A stretch of DNA of 64,000 bases from Rallus limicola (lineage: Eukaryota > Chordata > Aves > Gruiformes > Rallidae): NCBI GenBank assembly GCA_022605955.1, contig JAKCOZ010000004.1, positions 65,966,229 to 66,030,228 of the forward strand, given 5' to 3'. Of this stretch, positions 21,865-34,289 are shown piece by piece (position 1 is the stretch's first letter; each line of letters starts with the position of its first letter). Both the position numbers and the translations under genes were made by a program. The notes under the pieces were generated by a model. The model made no database searches. It was not told where the DNA came from and worked only from the letters and a program-made list of their open reading frames with translations.

Positions 21865-24800
21865 TCCGTACAATCCAGTCATGGTTGGTGACTGTAAAGA
21901 GACCATTTAATGGACTCCACAGCCTATTTCTTCAGGTGAGGTCCCAGAAGTAGTTTTAACATTGGTGTTCAGAGCATATTCAATGCAGCATTATTAATTT
22001 CCAAGCAGAATTTTCCCTAGTGCTTGCTCTTTAGTATCTGAAGGCTCAGTTTCCACAGGAATTGAGTGTTGCATGATCTCTCTTTTTGGTTTCTAATCAG
22101 TTAGCAGAACTCTCAACCTCCAGTTTGAATTCAAGTACTCTTCAGATTGTTTTTTGTTAGAGCCAAGCATCTGCAAACAGGAACCACAAAACTAGCTTAA
22201 AATTAGCCAGTGACAAATGTCAAGAGCACATCCTAAATACATGTTTCTCTTTGGGACCCAGACAGCTTACTCTAATCTGTAAATGCTTTCATAGCTCCAC
22301 TCAGAACTCACAGCCCCAGGCCCTTGTCTCTCTTTACCAGGAGAAACCCAGCCCTCCTCCCCAGGACACCTGAATTTTAAGTTTTAGACATTTACTAAGT
22401 CACCTCTCTCAAATAAATTGCATAAGGATTTAAATGAACCATTAGGAGAGATAATGTCAGAAGGCCCCCAAATTTAGAGGAACCTGTCTCCACCTAGTTT
22501 GGTAATATGAACAGGTGGGCGATACTTCCATTCGGAGTCCTCCAGAGTCATGTCTCACACTCCACTGTCTATGCAGAGAACTAGGACATTTATTCATGAA
22601 GGGCATTTCCATAAGGTGTTTGAAATGCCTGCAGGCTGGTTCACCCTTAGGACCTTGAGTTATTTACTGGGGAAAGATGCAAAAGGGAGAAATTTAAAGG
22701 AGTAAAAGCTCATCTTCCATCATCACATTTCATACATCTTTGTGAGAAGTAAATTCAGGTCATTTTAGAGAAGGATCTTCAACCCCAGTCTCCATAGATT
22801 TCTGCCTGAGTGTTTTGTAACTGCTGTGGACCACAACCACAGTCTGAAAGGACTAAGCCTCCAAAATCAAACCAGCACCATAGGGGTGTATTTTGTGATT
22901 CTCCACAGGGTTGGAAGAGGAAGGTGTCAGACTCAGGATCTAGTCTCAGGATAACTGTATATCTGTGTATGTCTAGTAACAAAAGTTAGGCACGCAAGAC
23001 ATGAAATGCTGAAATATGAAAAACAATTATAGGTGCATTTAAGTTATCTGCAGGACAATTTATCAGCTCGGTGGTGGGATGGGGATATTAACACTGAATT
23101 TAGGCACTTAAAATGGCAACTGGCCATAACATATTTCCTGTATCCGTATATCCCTTCATAACTCCTCCTGTGCTATACATGGTTTCAAAAGGGGCAATTT
23201 CTCAGGTAAACAGAGACCAAGGTGAAAACATGTTTGCACGTGGGCATGATTTTACCCATATTTTTAACAAACACTCTGGGTTTATGAAAGACTTTAATTT
23301 AATTAGCAAAATGAATCCCAGGAAGGGACTCAGGAGAAAGCAAAATCATCTTTATATTGCTTACTTTAAGGGGTCGAACTGAGGGAGTGGGGAATTCAGA
23401 AGTGCTAGAGGAGGAACTGCAGGCTGATAGTACCATATGCTTTGTGGTATTCCAATGGAAAAAAAAATGGTGGTAGTTTTTATAAGACCTTATGGTCCTT
23501 TTCCATGAAAAACAGCAAGGAAAGAGGAATAGAAAAGAACCTGAACTTTTGTTTCCAATGGGTGGCACACAAAGCCTCTTACTCTTTATATCAACTTTAT
23601 TTTTTATTACTTCATACAATTTCTTTTGTACTTTCTATTCTCTATCATGTGTACAGAACTCTATAAATTTGCCCTTTTCTGTTCAATGCACATATGCAGC
23701 TGAGTGTTAAGTTGTTTGGGCCTTACATAAATTTTGTGTGGTACTACCAAATAACCTGTAGGTCAGAATTTTATCAACCTACAGTGTTGCACCTTCAGTA
23801 CTGTGCTTCTGGTAGAAATGTACATAAAATAGTGTTATGCCACTGAAGGCTGTTATAAATATCAAATCGTATCTACAGAGATACCAATTAAAAAAGTATA
23901 CATGCTTGGATGTTGGGAGGGGGGTTACATGTATTTTATTTTTGTTGTATTTGCAAGTACTGTGTTTCATTGTATTTTAAGGTACTCTTGCATAAGACAA
24001 AATAGAATTAATATAATCAAATCAAAATAGCTATTTGGTAGAATTTTTACTTAACTTTTAAAATACTTGCTGCAGCTGGACATAGCAAGCTAACTAGCTA
24101 TCGGCACTGCTGAAACTAGCATTTTGACAATCCTGTGTCATTCTGGCTATAAAAAACAATACTAACAATATAAACATCCCCTTAGTGATGCTTTTTCAGA
24201 AATGGATTAAATAGTCAATCAAGTTCAATGGTTTTCTGTGGTAAGGAATTGTATACGGCATATCTGCCAAAAGTCATTGCTATATACTCAAAAGCATGTT
24301 ATTACTTCCCTGTTAGGTCTTGAGGACAGACTAGTGTTCAGCTGGTTTTATCTAGTCCATCTTTCTATTTATATTACATTAATATCTGGATTTCCTATCG
24401 CTGTTTGTTTTTATCATCTGAAATTATGGAATGAAAGCAATCGGAATCTTTTTGAGACTCATTATTTTTAAAGTTTTCATGTTGATTTTTGTTAGCCAAG
24501 AATGGTTTGAGTAAATTCAAGACTACATCTTTGCCTGGTTGAAGCAAGAGTCTTCAATTGACTAAAAATGCCTTGGTCTCACCACTTCTCAGTTTAAGCA
24601 TAAACACAAGGAGGCACAAATCCTTGGATTGCTTTAGCACAAGCAGAGATATAATTTATAGAAAATATATATCTGTCTAAAAGTGCATTGTGGAAGCTTT
24701 TTGAAAGTTCAGTTATCACTTTAGTAGGTGATACCCTACAGCTTGACCATGATATATCTTGCCATCCAGGACAGTGGTGTTTTAAATGACAACTGGAAAG

Positions 24801-25702
24801 AAATCTGTGAACCTTTACCTAGTCTAAAATTGCTTGCAGTGTTTGTTTGTTTGTTTTTAATTTAGTAAATTAGAAGCATTTCGAAGTCCAGATAGTCTGG
24901 GACATGTAATGCAACAACAGTACTGAGAAAAACACCTGCAAGCAAATCCTACCTGTATACCTGAGGATGCTGAGATTTTCTTTATGAGGGTTGAGTGGGA
25001 AATTATTTTCTCATTCTTTTGGGATATTGTGATACCAAATAAAATACTCTTTGATAATCTGTCTCAATCTCTCTTGGAGTAATTAAGAAAAACTCCAATC
25101 AAAACTACAATTTCCCCTAGATATAAAGGAAGTATTGACCAAGGTATATTGATACCGCTTATTTTAACAATGTATTATCAAACTTTTCCTTGTTCAAATT
25201 CTTAACATATTTTTCTTAAAATGAGAAATAATTGCAAATTAAGAAAGATAAACACTTGGCTATTTCGGGGAATAAAATATTATAGCCTCCACAAACCAAA
25301 CTTCTTCATGTCAATTTCAAGAGTTTCCAGTGAAAAATGCCAACTCTTCTACTTCTTCACAGCTTTGTCTCATGCTTTGCCTGTATGAAAGCTACCAACA
25401 CCCCCACAAATTAGCTATATGTTAGCACAGTGGTTAATTCAATTTCTCACCCTTCTTCTTTTCATCAGCCTGATAGCTTTCCTTTGATAGTTTGGTCTAA
25501 CACCTCCAAGGCCTTTTTCTATGCTAAGAAACTGAGCAAGGCATAGGTCTGAGCACTGTCTTGCCATCATATGTGCTATCTAATTTACTATCATCATTCT
25601 CAGGAAGGGTTTTTGCCCATGCTGGCTAGCACTCTCTGTGCCAGTGCTAAAGCATGAACAGATATATAGCTTAAATATATAAGTAAGTAGGTAACAGCTA
25701 AT
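21865..25702. other. Unique AT-rich DNA, no gene recognised
   Basis: No transposon, exon or RNA gene was recognised. Frames at 22779-22982, 23113-23382, 23299-23619 and 24238-24471 show no family resemblance. A (TTTG)n run lies at 24841-24857. Confidence 0.45.
24841..24857. repeat. Short TTTG microsatellite
   Basis: GTTTGTTTGTTTGTTTT, four copies of a tetranucleotide. Probably slightly length-variable. Confidence 0.85.
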
Positions 25703-26320
25703 TGTTATGGACAGGCTCAAGCCCAGTTTTGATAGTGAGTCTGAGTAGGGCTGCCCCAGGTCTCAGCTAATTTCTTTCTAGCAGTTGATGGAATGCCGTG
25801 TTTGGGAATTAGGATGAGAGCAGTGCTGATAACACACTGCTGATTCTAGTTGTTGCCAAACAATCAAGGACTTTTCAGTTGTTCATATTTCCCCTCTAAT
25901 GAGAAGGGAGGGGACACAGCCAGGACGGGTGACTGGAACTGACCAAAGGGAGTATTCCATGCCAATTACGTCATGCTCAGCATAAAAGGGGGTGAGGGGA
26001 GGAGCAGGGCAGCTCCAGTTTTGAGAACAGTCTTGTTTCAGGACAGCTCGAAGCTGTATGGCCTGAGTTGTGTGGTTCGATGAGAAACTGCATTGTGTAT
26101 CACCAGTTTCATATATTTTTCTATAAAGTCCTGTTATTATTGTTATATCTGTCTTTCTGCTATCCCAGTAAACTGTCCTTATCCCAACCTGTGAGGTTTT
26201 GGTTTGTTGGGTTTTCTTTTCCCTTCCTTTCCCACTCTCTCAATCCCCCTACCCCCACTCTCTCTTAAAGAACAAGCGGCTGCATGGTGCCCAGCTCTCG
26301 GCTGGGGCAAAGCCACGACA
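25703..26320 (+). mobile_element. Solo LTR, family B (avian endogenous retrovirus)
   Basis: About 618 bp that I recognise from memory as a common neoavian LTR. Landmarks in order: 'gctaatttctttctagcag', 'gctgataacacactgctgat', 'gggaggggacacagccagg', 'aaagggagtattccatgcca', a promoter block (separate entry), 'ttgtgtatcaccagtttc', 'aaactgtccttatcccaac', and the end 'gcggctgcatggtgcccagc' to 'ccacgaca' at 26320. The 3' terminus ends in CA; the first TG that fits is at 25703, but the 5' end is diverged and uncertain. No internal viral sequence follows, and no clear target-site duplication was found. Confidence 0.78.
25961..25990 (+). promoter_or_regulatory. LTR promoter block: CCAAT, CRE-like site, TATA box
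   Basis: Within solo LTR B, GCCAAT lies at 25961-25966, TTACGTCA (one base from the CRE palindrome) at 25966-25973, and CATAAAAGGG at 25981-25990. The order and spacing fit an LTR U3 promoter for RNA polymerase II, with the R region expected to start about 25-30 bp downstream of the TATA box. Activity is inferred, not shown. Confidence 0.55.
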
Positions 26321-27992
26321 ATGTTACACTCAAAGTCTCACTCAAAACAGTCAAAGAAACCTCTTGGTCAATGCTCTTTCCTAAAAGGGCTCTGCTACTG
26401 ATACAGGGACTGGGTACATAAAGACGCCCCTTTTGTAAACAGATTTTTGTGGAGACACTTTGACAGAGGTTGCTCTCAATTAGTGTTAAACCCAGAGTTT
26501 CTTTTGTTACTATCACCCATGCTTTCCTATGAATGTTGTAAGACCAAGATGCAGTAGGACCCTCTTAAATTAAAAAAAAAAAAAGAACAAATAACAATTT
26601 AAATTAGAATTTGTAAAATTTTTAACATTTAAAACCATTTAAAAAAAAAAAACCAATCAAAATTCATATTTTCTTTGCCCATAGAGTGGTTACCACTTCC
26701 TTCCCTCTCACCCATCATCTCCCACTCCTAAAAGGCAGCCACCCTTATGCCATATTGGTAGCAGAGAAATTCTCTAGTATATTGCCAAACTGAGTACAGC
26801 ATGTGGGACAGTGCTGGAAATGTCCACTCTTCAGTCAAGCCTGGCACCTGATAGAGGCATCGGAGTGCTTGGTGCCACAGTTTGCAGGCTGCTTGGACCA
26901 GAACTTATCAAATGTGTGTTCACAGTTGTGTGCTTCATTTTCACTTCTATGAGCTAAGTTCCATTGTAAATCTGTGTAATCAAACATGTGCTGCTGCAGC
27001 ACTGAGCCACGCAGGCAATGGAAACCCTGAAACCACCAGCTCAGTACTCCAGGAATATGACATCCCATAGAATACCTGTAAACGACTGTCTTTGTGTCTT
27101 TTTCTTCGCATCAAACACAATTGTCCCCAAAATCCTAACAATTAAACAGAAATAATTTTGTCAAGCATACTTCTCCTGAACATGCCTGCTCCACAGTGGT
27201 ACAGTAAATAATTTCTTGCCTCTGAATTGGTTTACATTTACACTTCAAAACTGTGAGGAGTAAATCTGACAAAGCTATTTGATCTTTGCATAAAAATGGA
27301 CTTCAAAGCTGAATGTGTATTTCTGTTCATTTTACAGCTACAGATTTCCAGCAGAAAGTGATTATGCCTCTGATTACCGATGCCTATTGTAGTAGCAGTT
27401 TCATCTAATGCTTTTTTAGAATTTAATCATTGTCTTTTGTTGACTAGTACAACAGTACAGAGAGCTTTGCTCTACATTTGTAAGTGGCTACTGTAATTGA
27501 AAAACAGACTAAATCTACTGGATTTTTGTAATGCAGTAAAACATGAATAGGAGAATAAAAATGTCCTCGATGCCTGGATATGTATTGTTACTTTGAAGCT
27601 ACTCCCGGCTACCACCATAGGATCAGAGGAGAAGCTAACACCCACTATTTTGAATAATTATTGGATTCGTTTTTCTCATTATTTCTCATTCATTCTATTT
27701 TGAGCACCACCCCACTTGATGTTATAATTAGTTCTCTGAAAAACCTTTTGCAGAATAAATGGTTCTGGCTTTGCAGTATCAGAGATACGACAACTATGTG
27801 TGTTAGGCAGAAGAAAGAATTTAGTCATTAAAATTTGCTATAGGGGCCAAAGTTTAATTTGAATATTAGTAAGGAAGGCATGCATATAAGAAAGATGCAT
27901 ACAAACAATTTCTATTTATGTTAGGATGTGACTCAGTACACTGAATCTTTCAAAGCCACCTGTTAATGGGTTCTTTAGGAGGCTTTTTTAGA

Positions 27993-28000
27993 TGACGTCA
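27993..28000. promoter_or_regulatory. Perfect CRE palindrome
   Basis: TGACGTCA, the full consensus site for CREB/ATF factors, followed closely by another CpG (AACGCATG). CpG-containing sites are uncommon in this AT-rich background. Binding is inferred from the motif only. Confidence 0.4.
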
Positions 28001-28855
28001 AACGCATGTACCCTGTCTCAAACATAAAGATGCAAGTTCATGATCAAAAGGTAGAAGGAAAGCAGTCATCTGAATATTTGAACAGGGCATGTCTGTTCAA
28101 AAGAAGCTTTAGGAATTTCTGTCTGTTCCTCTACAAGCATTTTTAATACATTCCAAACACATTTTTTAGGCAGAGGAACCATATATATCCATACAGGTAA
28201 AGACCATTTCATTTGTCTTTTCTTTCATCTTTCCTGTTTTCCCCTCCACATCTTCTTCCATCCTTCAACTTCTCTTTGCTCCTGACTTTGCACAATAGTC
28301 ATTCCACAGGGAAATAGCAGGTGCTTGCCCTTCCTGCAGTACACAGTGACAATGTAATTTTGATAGAGCCTAAAAGCCCCACGTATCCAGAGCCACACTC
28401 AGCTGGTGTTAACCCATCAGCAGACATTGCCTATACAGGAACTGCTACATTTATGAGGTTTCCATGAGACTGATATTAGATAAAAGCCTCCAAGAAGGGC
28501 TGTCCCTTCTCTCTTTACAAATTCAGTTGCCAAGAGGATTATATGCATCAGACATAAAGATGGCTCACAGTATTGAATCTCAAACTCTGATCCAGGAACT
28601 GACCCGGTCGTGATTGCAGCTCACACAAAGAGATGAAACCATGTACCGGTGTATTCAGTAGTTTCAGTGGCAATGTTCCAACATTTAGTAACACTGAAAG
28701 AAATCTTGAGCTCTTACACTTATCCAACTGTTTGAGGAACATGGTATTAGTGACAAGATGACATGGTGGCATTGCACGGCATGACTTTCCTCCTCCATTT
28801 CCTCCTCTCTTGATGTCCACACACCTGTGCAAAATTAATCTGCAGCCATTTCATT

Positions 28856-28895
28856 TCCAGGAAAATACTGCGTGTTCCTGGAAAATACTGCAAAA
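28856..28895. repeat. Imperfect 20-bp tandem duplication
   Basis: TCCAGGAAAATACTGCGTGT is followed directly by TCCTGGAAAATACTGCAAAA, sharing the core GGAAAATACTGC. A small local duplication with a few substitutions. Confidence 0.75.
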
Positions 28896-31159
28896 TAAGG
28901 AAGTCATTCAAAATGTTAGAGCCAGACTGCACATTGCTAAATAAAAGTGGGGTACCACTTCTCTTTCATCTTTTCCATTCGTCCTGCCAATTTTTTTCCA
29001 GTGGAAAGAATTCAGGTGTTCCTCATTATCCTTCTCTGCTGTTCTAGCAAATAAAGACATGAAATAAAATTATGTCCTTTTCATTGGACAGTGTTTTAAT
29101 GACTCAAATAGTATAAAGTCAATATTAGTATTCATGTCACATTCAATTATCTCCCTACCATGTCCCCCCATTTGCTTTTTCATGTGTTGGTTCATCACAC
29201 AATGCTAATTAGGTCACTTCAAATGGACCATAATTGACAATGGCACTTTTGCAGGTTTATATTTTCACACAGAAAATCTGAGAATAAATTAATGACCAGC
29301 TATTTTGACAATTACGGTCAATTAAATTTGTCAACATCACGATTGACAAAATTAATCTATATTTAATATTGAAACCTTGACATTAAGAATGCAGTATTGA
29401 CAAGTAACCAGATTTAAGTGACAAATACGTAATACTACATCAAAAGGATTCACTCTCAAATGACACATGCTTCAATATCAATGTCCTTTAGATCCAATAC
29501 CCTACCAATAGCCAACCAACAAAAATATTACTGAAGCCCACATGCACCAGTAGAAAGAAAAAATTTCTCCTTAATGATCAGACCATTGTCTAGGCTTTCA
29601 TGAAGGCATAGAAGATTCCAGAATCAGGTTTTCAGTGTTTTAATTGCATCCATACGTCACCTTAAACTTCACCTAATATAACAAAGAACTCTGTAAAATG
29701 CCTTTTCTCATTCCTAGACTGGCTGCAAATTTTTGTAGGCAAACTCCAGGATACCTTGGCAAATTACTGCCAGTGCTCAACTTGAACCTTATCCGATCAG
29801 GTCCATGGAAGAGAACTACAAGTTTGGTTTGCTCTTCTGTGCAAGCTAGGTGCACTGATAGTAATACTCCCCTCAGGCTGCATATACCTTATAGTCACAA
29901 TCTTTTAAAAAAATCAACATTAAATTCATAGTTAATGAAATGCAAATTTAATTAAATCAAAATTAAAACATCAGGATAATGATGACTATAGAAAAATAAA
30001 TTTAAACACAGTGCAGTCAACAGGGTGTGTGCTATAATTATGAAAGAACCAAACGCATTACAAAGGCCTCCTTCCCAGGAAGCCTTGGAGAGCACATTGT
30101 ACCAAACTAAAACTGGGTGAGACTGGCAGCAGTTTTCCGCTGCTGGATCTGGAAATAAAACAAAAAGTCAATTAACTGAACTTTATTTCAGAAAAAAAAA
30201 AAAATAAATAAGTAAAATTGCTATTTTTAATCCTGTTTATTGTTACTACCTTTTGCTTGACTACATTTTGCCCCGAGGATACACACAGGTCAAATAGTTG
30301 CATTAATGCAATTCAGACAGGCTTTTTGAAATTAATCCCCCACACTTCGCAACACCCAGGGAGACTTCTGTCTTCTGTGGTCATTTGGAAGTCATTAGTC
30401 AAGCTAAACAGCCATGAAAAGCATTGATGGGACAGGGTAGTAAAACAGACACAAAAAAATCCTTATTATCCAAGATATATTAACTGTGTGTTTAACATGG
30501 AGCTAGTGCTATATCAACTGTAAAGCAAGATGGCTTGACAGACATTGATATAGTTGGAGCTGTATTATCATAGTCAAATGCAAATTGAGGATAATAGCTG
30601 GCAAATCTGAGAATAGACTTCATTAGCTTTCCAGACATGTGCTTGCATGTGAACAGCATATTCCTATATTCATTTTGACCTAAAGCAGCTAAATTGGTTA
30701 AAAAAATTAACAATTCATTACAGCACTGAGTTTCCTGATTGAACTATTGAGCCTAAGTCACTATTTTCACAACTGCCAGGAAGGCCAAATCAAATTTAGT
30801 TGGAAATCAGAGTAAAAAGAGATACATGTTCTGTATACTTTTCCTTGCATTTCAGACAGTAAGACAGTATGTGATAACATGATGCCTGAGCAAAATCTAC
30901 CGTTTCCAGTATTTTGCTGGAATTATTTTCATCTTCCTTTAGTTAAACAATTGGACTGGGTGAAGAATGCTGGCATGCCAAGGATTTAAAAAATTAAATC
31001 AAGTTTTTTTTATTAGTAGTTTTTGTATTACTAGAGTGCTTAAAGAGTTCAAAAAGAAACAGCTCTAGTTGAGGCAGTCTGAATCCAGAGTGGAAACAAA
31101 ATTATTTAAAAGCAAACTTAAAGTTACTTTAAAAATAAATAGCTAGGAAAAAATGGGAC

Positions 31160-31189
31160 GGGGGCGGGGGGGGGGGGGGGGGGGGAGGG
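31160..31189. repeat. G homopolymer / G-quadruplex-prone tract
   Basis: Five Gs (31160-31164), a C, then 20 uninterrupted Gs (31166-31185), then AGGG. The strand can form G-quadruplexes, and the run length is error-prone in sequencing, so the true length may differ. Confidence 0.9.
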
Positions 31190-33296
31190 AAGCATGAACA
31201 TGGCTTAATCCCATTGTAGGCAAGATAAATATGCATTGAAATGCCAGGTTTTTCAGAAGTTTCATCTACAGAATGCCACATTTTGGTTTGCAACACAAAG
31301 CGATCAATACTCTTGGGTCTTGAACACTTCTGACAATCTGTTTTCTTCAGTCAGGTATTTCCTCTTGTCTGCTCTGATTATGTCAGAGCAGCCAGACCAG
31401 GGAATCCTTCTGCCTGTGAACTGTGTCACTGTTTCTGACAAAGCGATGTTGAGGGCAGTATGATGTCAGCTTACTCCCTAAAGGAAATGTGTGGTGAGCA
31501 CAATTATTATAAAGCAATAAGAGAAATAACAGAAAGGGCTGTATGATGATTGAAAATAAATATGTCCTCCACAATGGACTGCACTACAGTTCCCATATCT
31601 ATATGGACTGTAGATCTTGCATTTCTTCAGAGAACAACTGGTTTCTTAATTAAGCAAGGAATCAAAAAATGGACCAATGGAGTATGGTGTTCCTCCAGAA
31701 GAAGGCTTGCCTGAGTCTCCAAAGACACCTTACTTGACTGTTCCCATGAACAATCCAATGTACTCCCTGACTTTAACTTCCTATTTCTTTGTCACATTCC
31801 TGAGTTCCAACCACACTGCTAAATCCTCCTCAGAAGAACCAACTTGGCCATAACTCATACAATAGGAAGCAGAAGAGCAAACTCAACAGACTTTCCCAGA
31901 ACGTTTAAAATTGGCAATAGAAGAAGCAGGTATCAGAGACTGGCTTTGAAGAACCAGGTAGGTAGGCTGGCTTAGAAACTTGCTGTTTCCAGAGAATGAC
32001 AGAAAACCTTCAGCTTAGTGAGGGTTTTTCCTGCACCAAACTTCCAGTAGATTAAGCTTATTATCAATGTTTATATTAGCTGCCTTTTCTTTGTGATGTG
32101 TGTTGAAAGCAATTCCTTTCCTTCTTGCAGCCTGGTTTTTAAAATATTGTTTTGCATTTCAGAGATCAATGTATAAATAAATAATGTTGAATTTACATCC
32201 TTGTTCCTTTTAGGCTTCTTGCCACATCAACAGTTACCTACTCTAATTTGTAAATGCAATATAAAGTCATTCCAGATATGTGAATAGCAGACAGTGTTAA
32301 AGTCAGATCAAGTGCCAGGAAACAAAACTTTCATACCAGGCATTAAAGTCATCCTGTAATTGTTTACAGTTATGGTAAACAGGTCTCTGTGAGCCACAGG
32401 ACTATCAAGAAAGCAGAGTGGAAGTTTAATGATTCAAAACTGTTACTTTTCTGATTGGAAAGTAATTAAATGAATGTGACTGATTTAAAACACCCAAACT
32501 GTTCACACCTTGTCAGCTGTCATTCAAACATACTGTCAAACATCAGCAGAATATTTTTCTTTATGTACCAAATTTTTGGCAAAATATCTTTCTCCTTGCC
32601 AAATGTAACATTTTAGTAGCCACCTTTGAACAGTATATGTGACAATTGTCTTTAATAAGATTTGCTTATTTAATAAAGATGGGATTTTTTTAGCTGATTA
32701 AATGGGTGTTGTGTTAAATAGATGTCAAAGGAGACTAATGGGGATAGCATTCTTGGCATCAAGAACTTCTGTATCATTAATAAGGTATGAGAGTGAAGAA
32801 TTTGGTACCTTAGATGTCAGCATAGCTGAAGAGAAGAATCATGGGATTCCTTAGGAGCACATTATTTATTAACTTCTAAGTGACACCTAGATACAGTAAA
32901 ATGAGATGAGCACAACCAGATTTGTCTTTTGTAGCAACTTTAGGGGAGTCTTCTGTGTGTTCAGATGAAAACTTTGGAAGAGGATTTTAGTGAAGCAGAA
33001 TTATTCTTTGTATCACTGCTGCTGCATTTGGGAATGGAATTAGAAGAAGATTGTTCCAGGTGTGCTTAGCCTTTAATATTGACACATGATGGTTGTTTTT
33101 GCAGCCATTTTTGCTCATCAGCTGAGTCACCATGGGGGTTTTTCAGTAGAGGTCTTTTTAGATGTCCAGAAGTGCATTCCAGCCTCTCCTTCCAAAGGAA
33201 ATAAAGACTGGTAACACTTAACTGAAAAGGAGGTTGTGCAATTCAGCTTACTAATATTTGTAAGATGATTTAAAGTCCTCACATGGAAGCTGCAAT

Positions 33297-33342
33297 TAAA
33301 GTACAAAAAAAGATCTTACTAAAGTACAAAAAAAGATCTTAC
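33297..33342. repeat. Perfect 23-bp tandem duplication
   Basis: The 23-bp unit starting TAAAGTACAAAAAAAGATCT and ending TAC occurs at 33297-33319 and again at 33320-33342, with no mismatch. This indicates a recent duplication. Confidence 0.92.
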
Positions 33343-33416
33343 TATTTGCATCTAAATTTTTAAGGAATCATTTGAATATTATTTGATAACATGTATTATT
33401 TAATTTTTTTAACCAG

Positions 33417-33553
33417 AAAATGCAGATGAAGAAACCCACTGATCATAGCATGAAAAATGTAATACCTGTCCTCAGGGATGAGGATGAAGCTTTGAAGTTG
33501 TCACCACAATTATACAAAACACTCTTCAGTACCTCTGCAAAGTTGCACAAAGG
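33417..33553 (+). other. Exon-like open segment, unidentified
   Basis: Preceded by a T-rich tract ending TTTTTTTAACCAG and followed by AAAGG|GTGAGG. One frame is open across all 137 bp (45 codons plus two bases) and would reach a stop only inside the putative intron. The peptide contains RDEDEALKLSPQLYKTLF; no family is recognised. The acceptor is fair, the donor moderate. It could be a coding exon, a non-coding exon or chance. Confidence 0.2.
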
Positions 33554-34228
33554 GTGAGGCTGAATATGCTTTCATATAGATAATGTTTCTTCTGATAGAA
33601 ATGAGCACTTTGTAGATGGTGTCAATAAGATATAAATACAGCCTTTTGAGTCACACCAACATATAAGAGAAAATTACAGATAACTGAGACCTCCAGGGAA
33701 AGGTCCACATCCAATAGTTTTATAGCATGGTTGATGCACTGCAGCCATCTTTTCTCCAAAGAGTCATTTTCTTTTGCTATTAAGAGCCACAAAGGGCACA
33801 CGACAATTCTCCGTCATCCCGCTTGGTTGGGATGAGCAGGAATTCCCTCAGCAGACCCACATGCTTTGAACTGCCCCCACCAGCTGAACTTTTCTTTCTA
33901 TGGTTTTCTAATGCTTCTATCAGGTTAGAAGCAAGCAACAAAACCCAGATTTTACTAGTGAGGGGCCCTGTGAGAGGCAAACACACACCACCAGCCCACA
34001 GAGCTCAAGGGTGACTCCAGCTGCCATCTTTGCAAGGAGTATTTTCTACCCCAGGCACTGTATCTATGTGAGCTAGAAGAAAAACTTCTGTGATAGCTAA
34101 TGAGTCATTTGCATGGTTAAGTTGGGCATGCCTGCAGAAGGGCTGCCTTCCCTGAGCATCTCTCATTCCTTTGTCTCAGCACGTTTAAACACATCTTTTC
34201 TGGCTCAGCTTAGGAGGGGGGCATTCAC

Positions 34229-34252
34229 TTTTTTTTCTTTTTTTTTTTTTCT
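34229..34252. repeat. T-rich homopolymer tract
   Basis: Two T runs separated by one C, followed by CTGG, about 40 bp upstream of the LTR B border at 34290. Confidence 0.85.
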
Positions 34253-34289
34253 GGTTTCTTTTCCTGTTCTTCACTAGGTTTTTAGGACA

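Larger units (their letters stand above)
26321..34289. other. Unique DNA with conserved-looking non-coding blocks
   Basis: About 8 kb without recognisable transposons. It contains A-rich tracts (26571-26584, 26640-26652), a CRE palindrome at 27993, a pyrimidine-rich tract (about 28210-28285), a G homopolymer at 31166, a perfect tandem duplication at 33297-33342, and stretches around 29.1-29.4 kb and 32.2-32.75 kb whose texture resembles vertebrate conserved non-coding elements. An exon-like open segment lies at 33417-33553. No complete gene was found. Confidence 0.45.
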
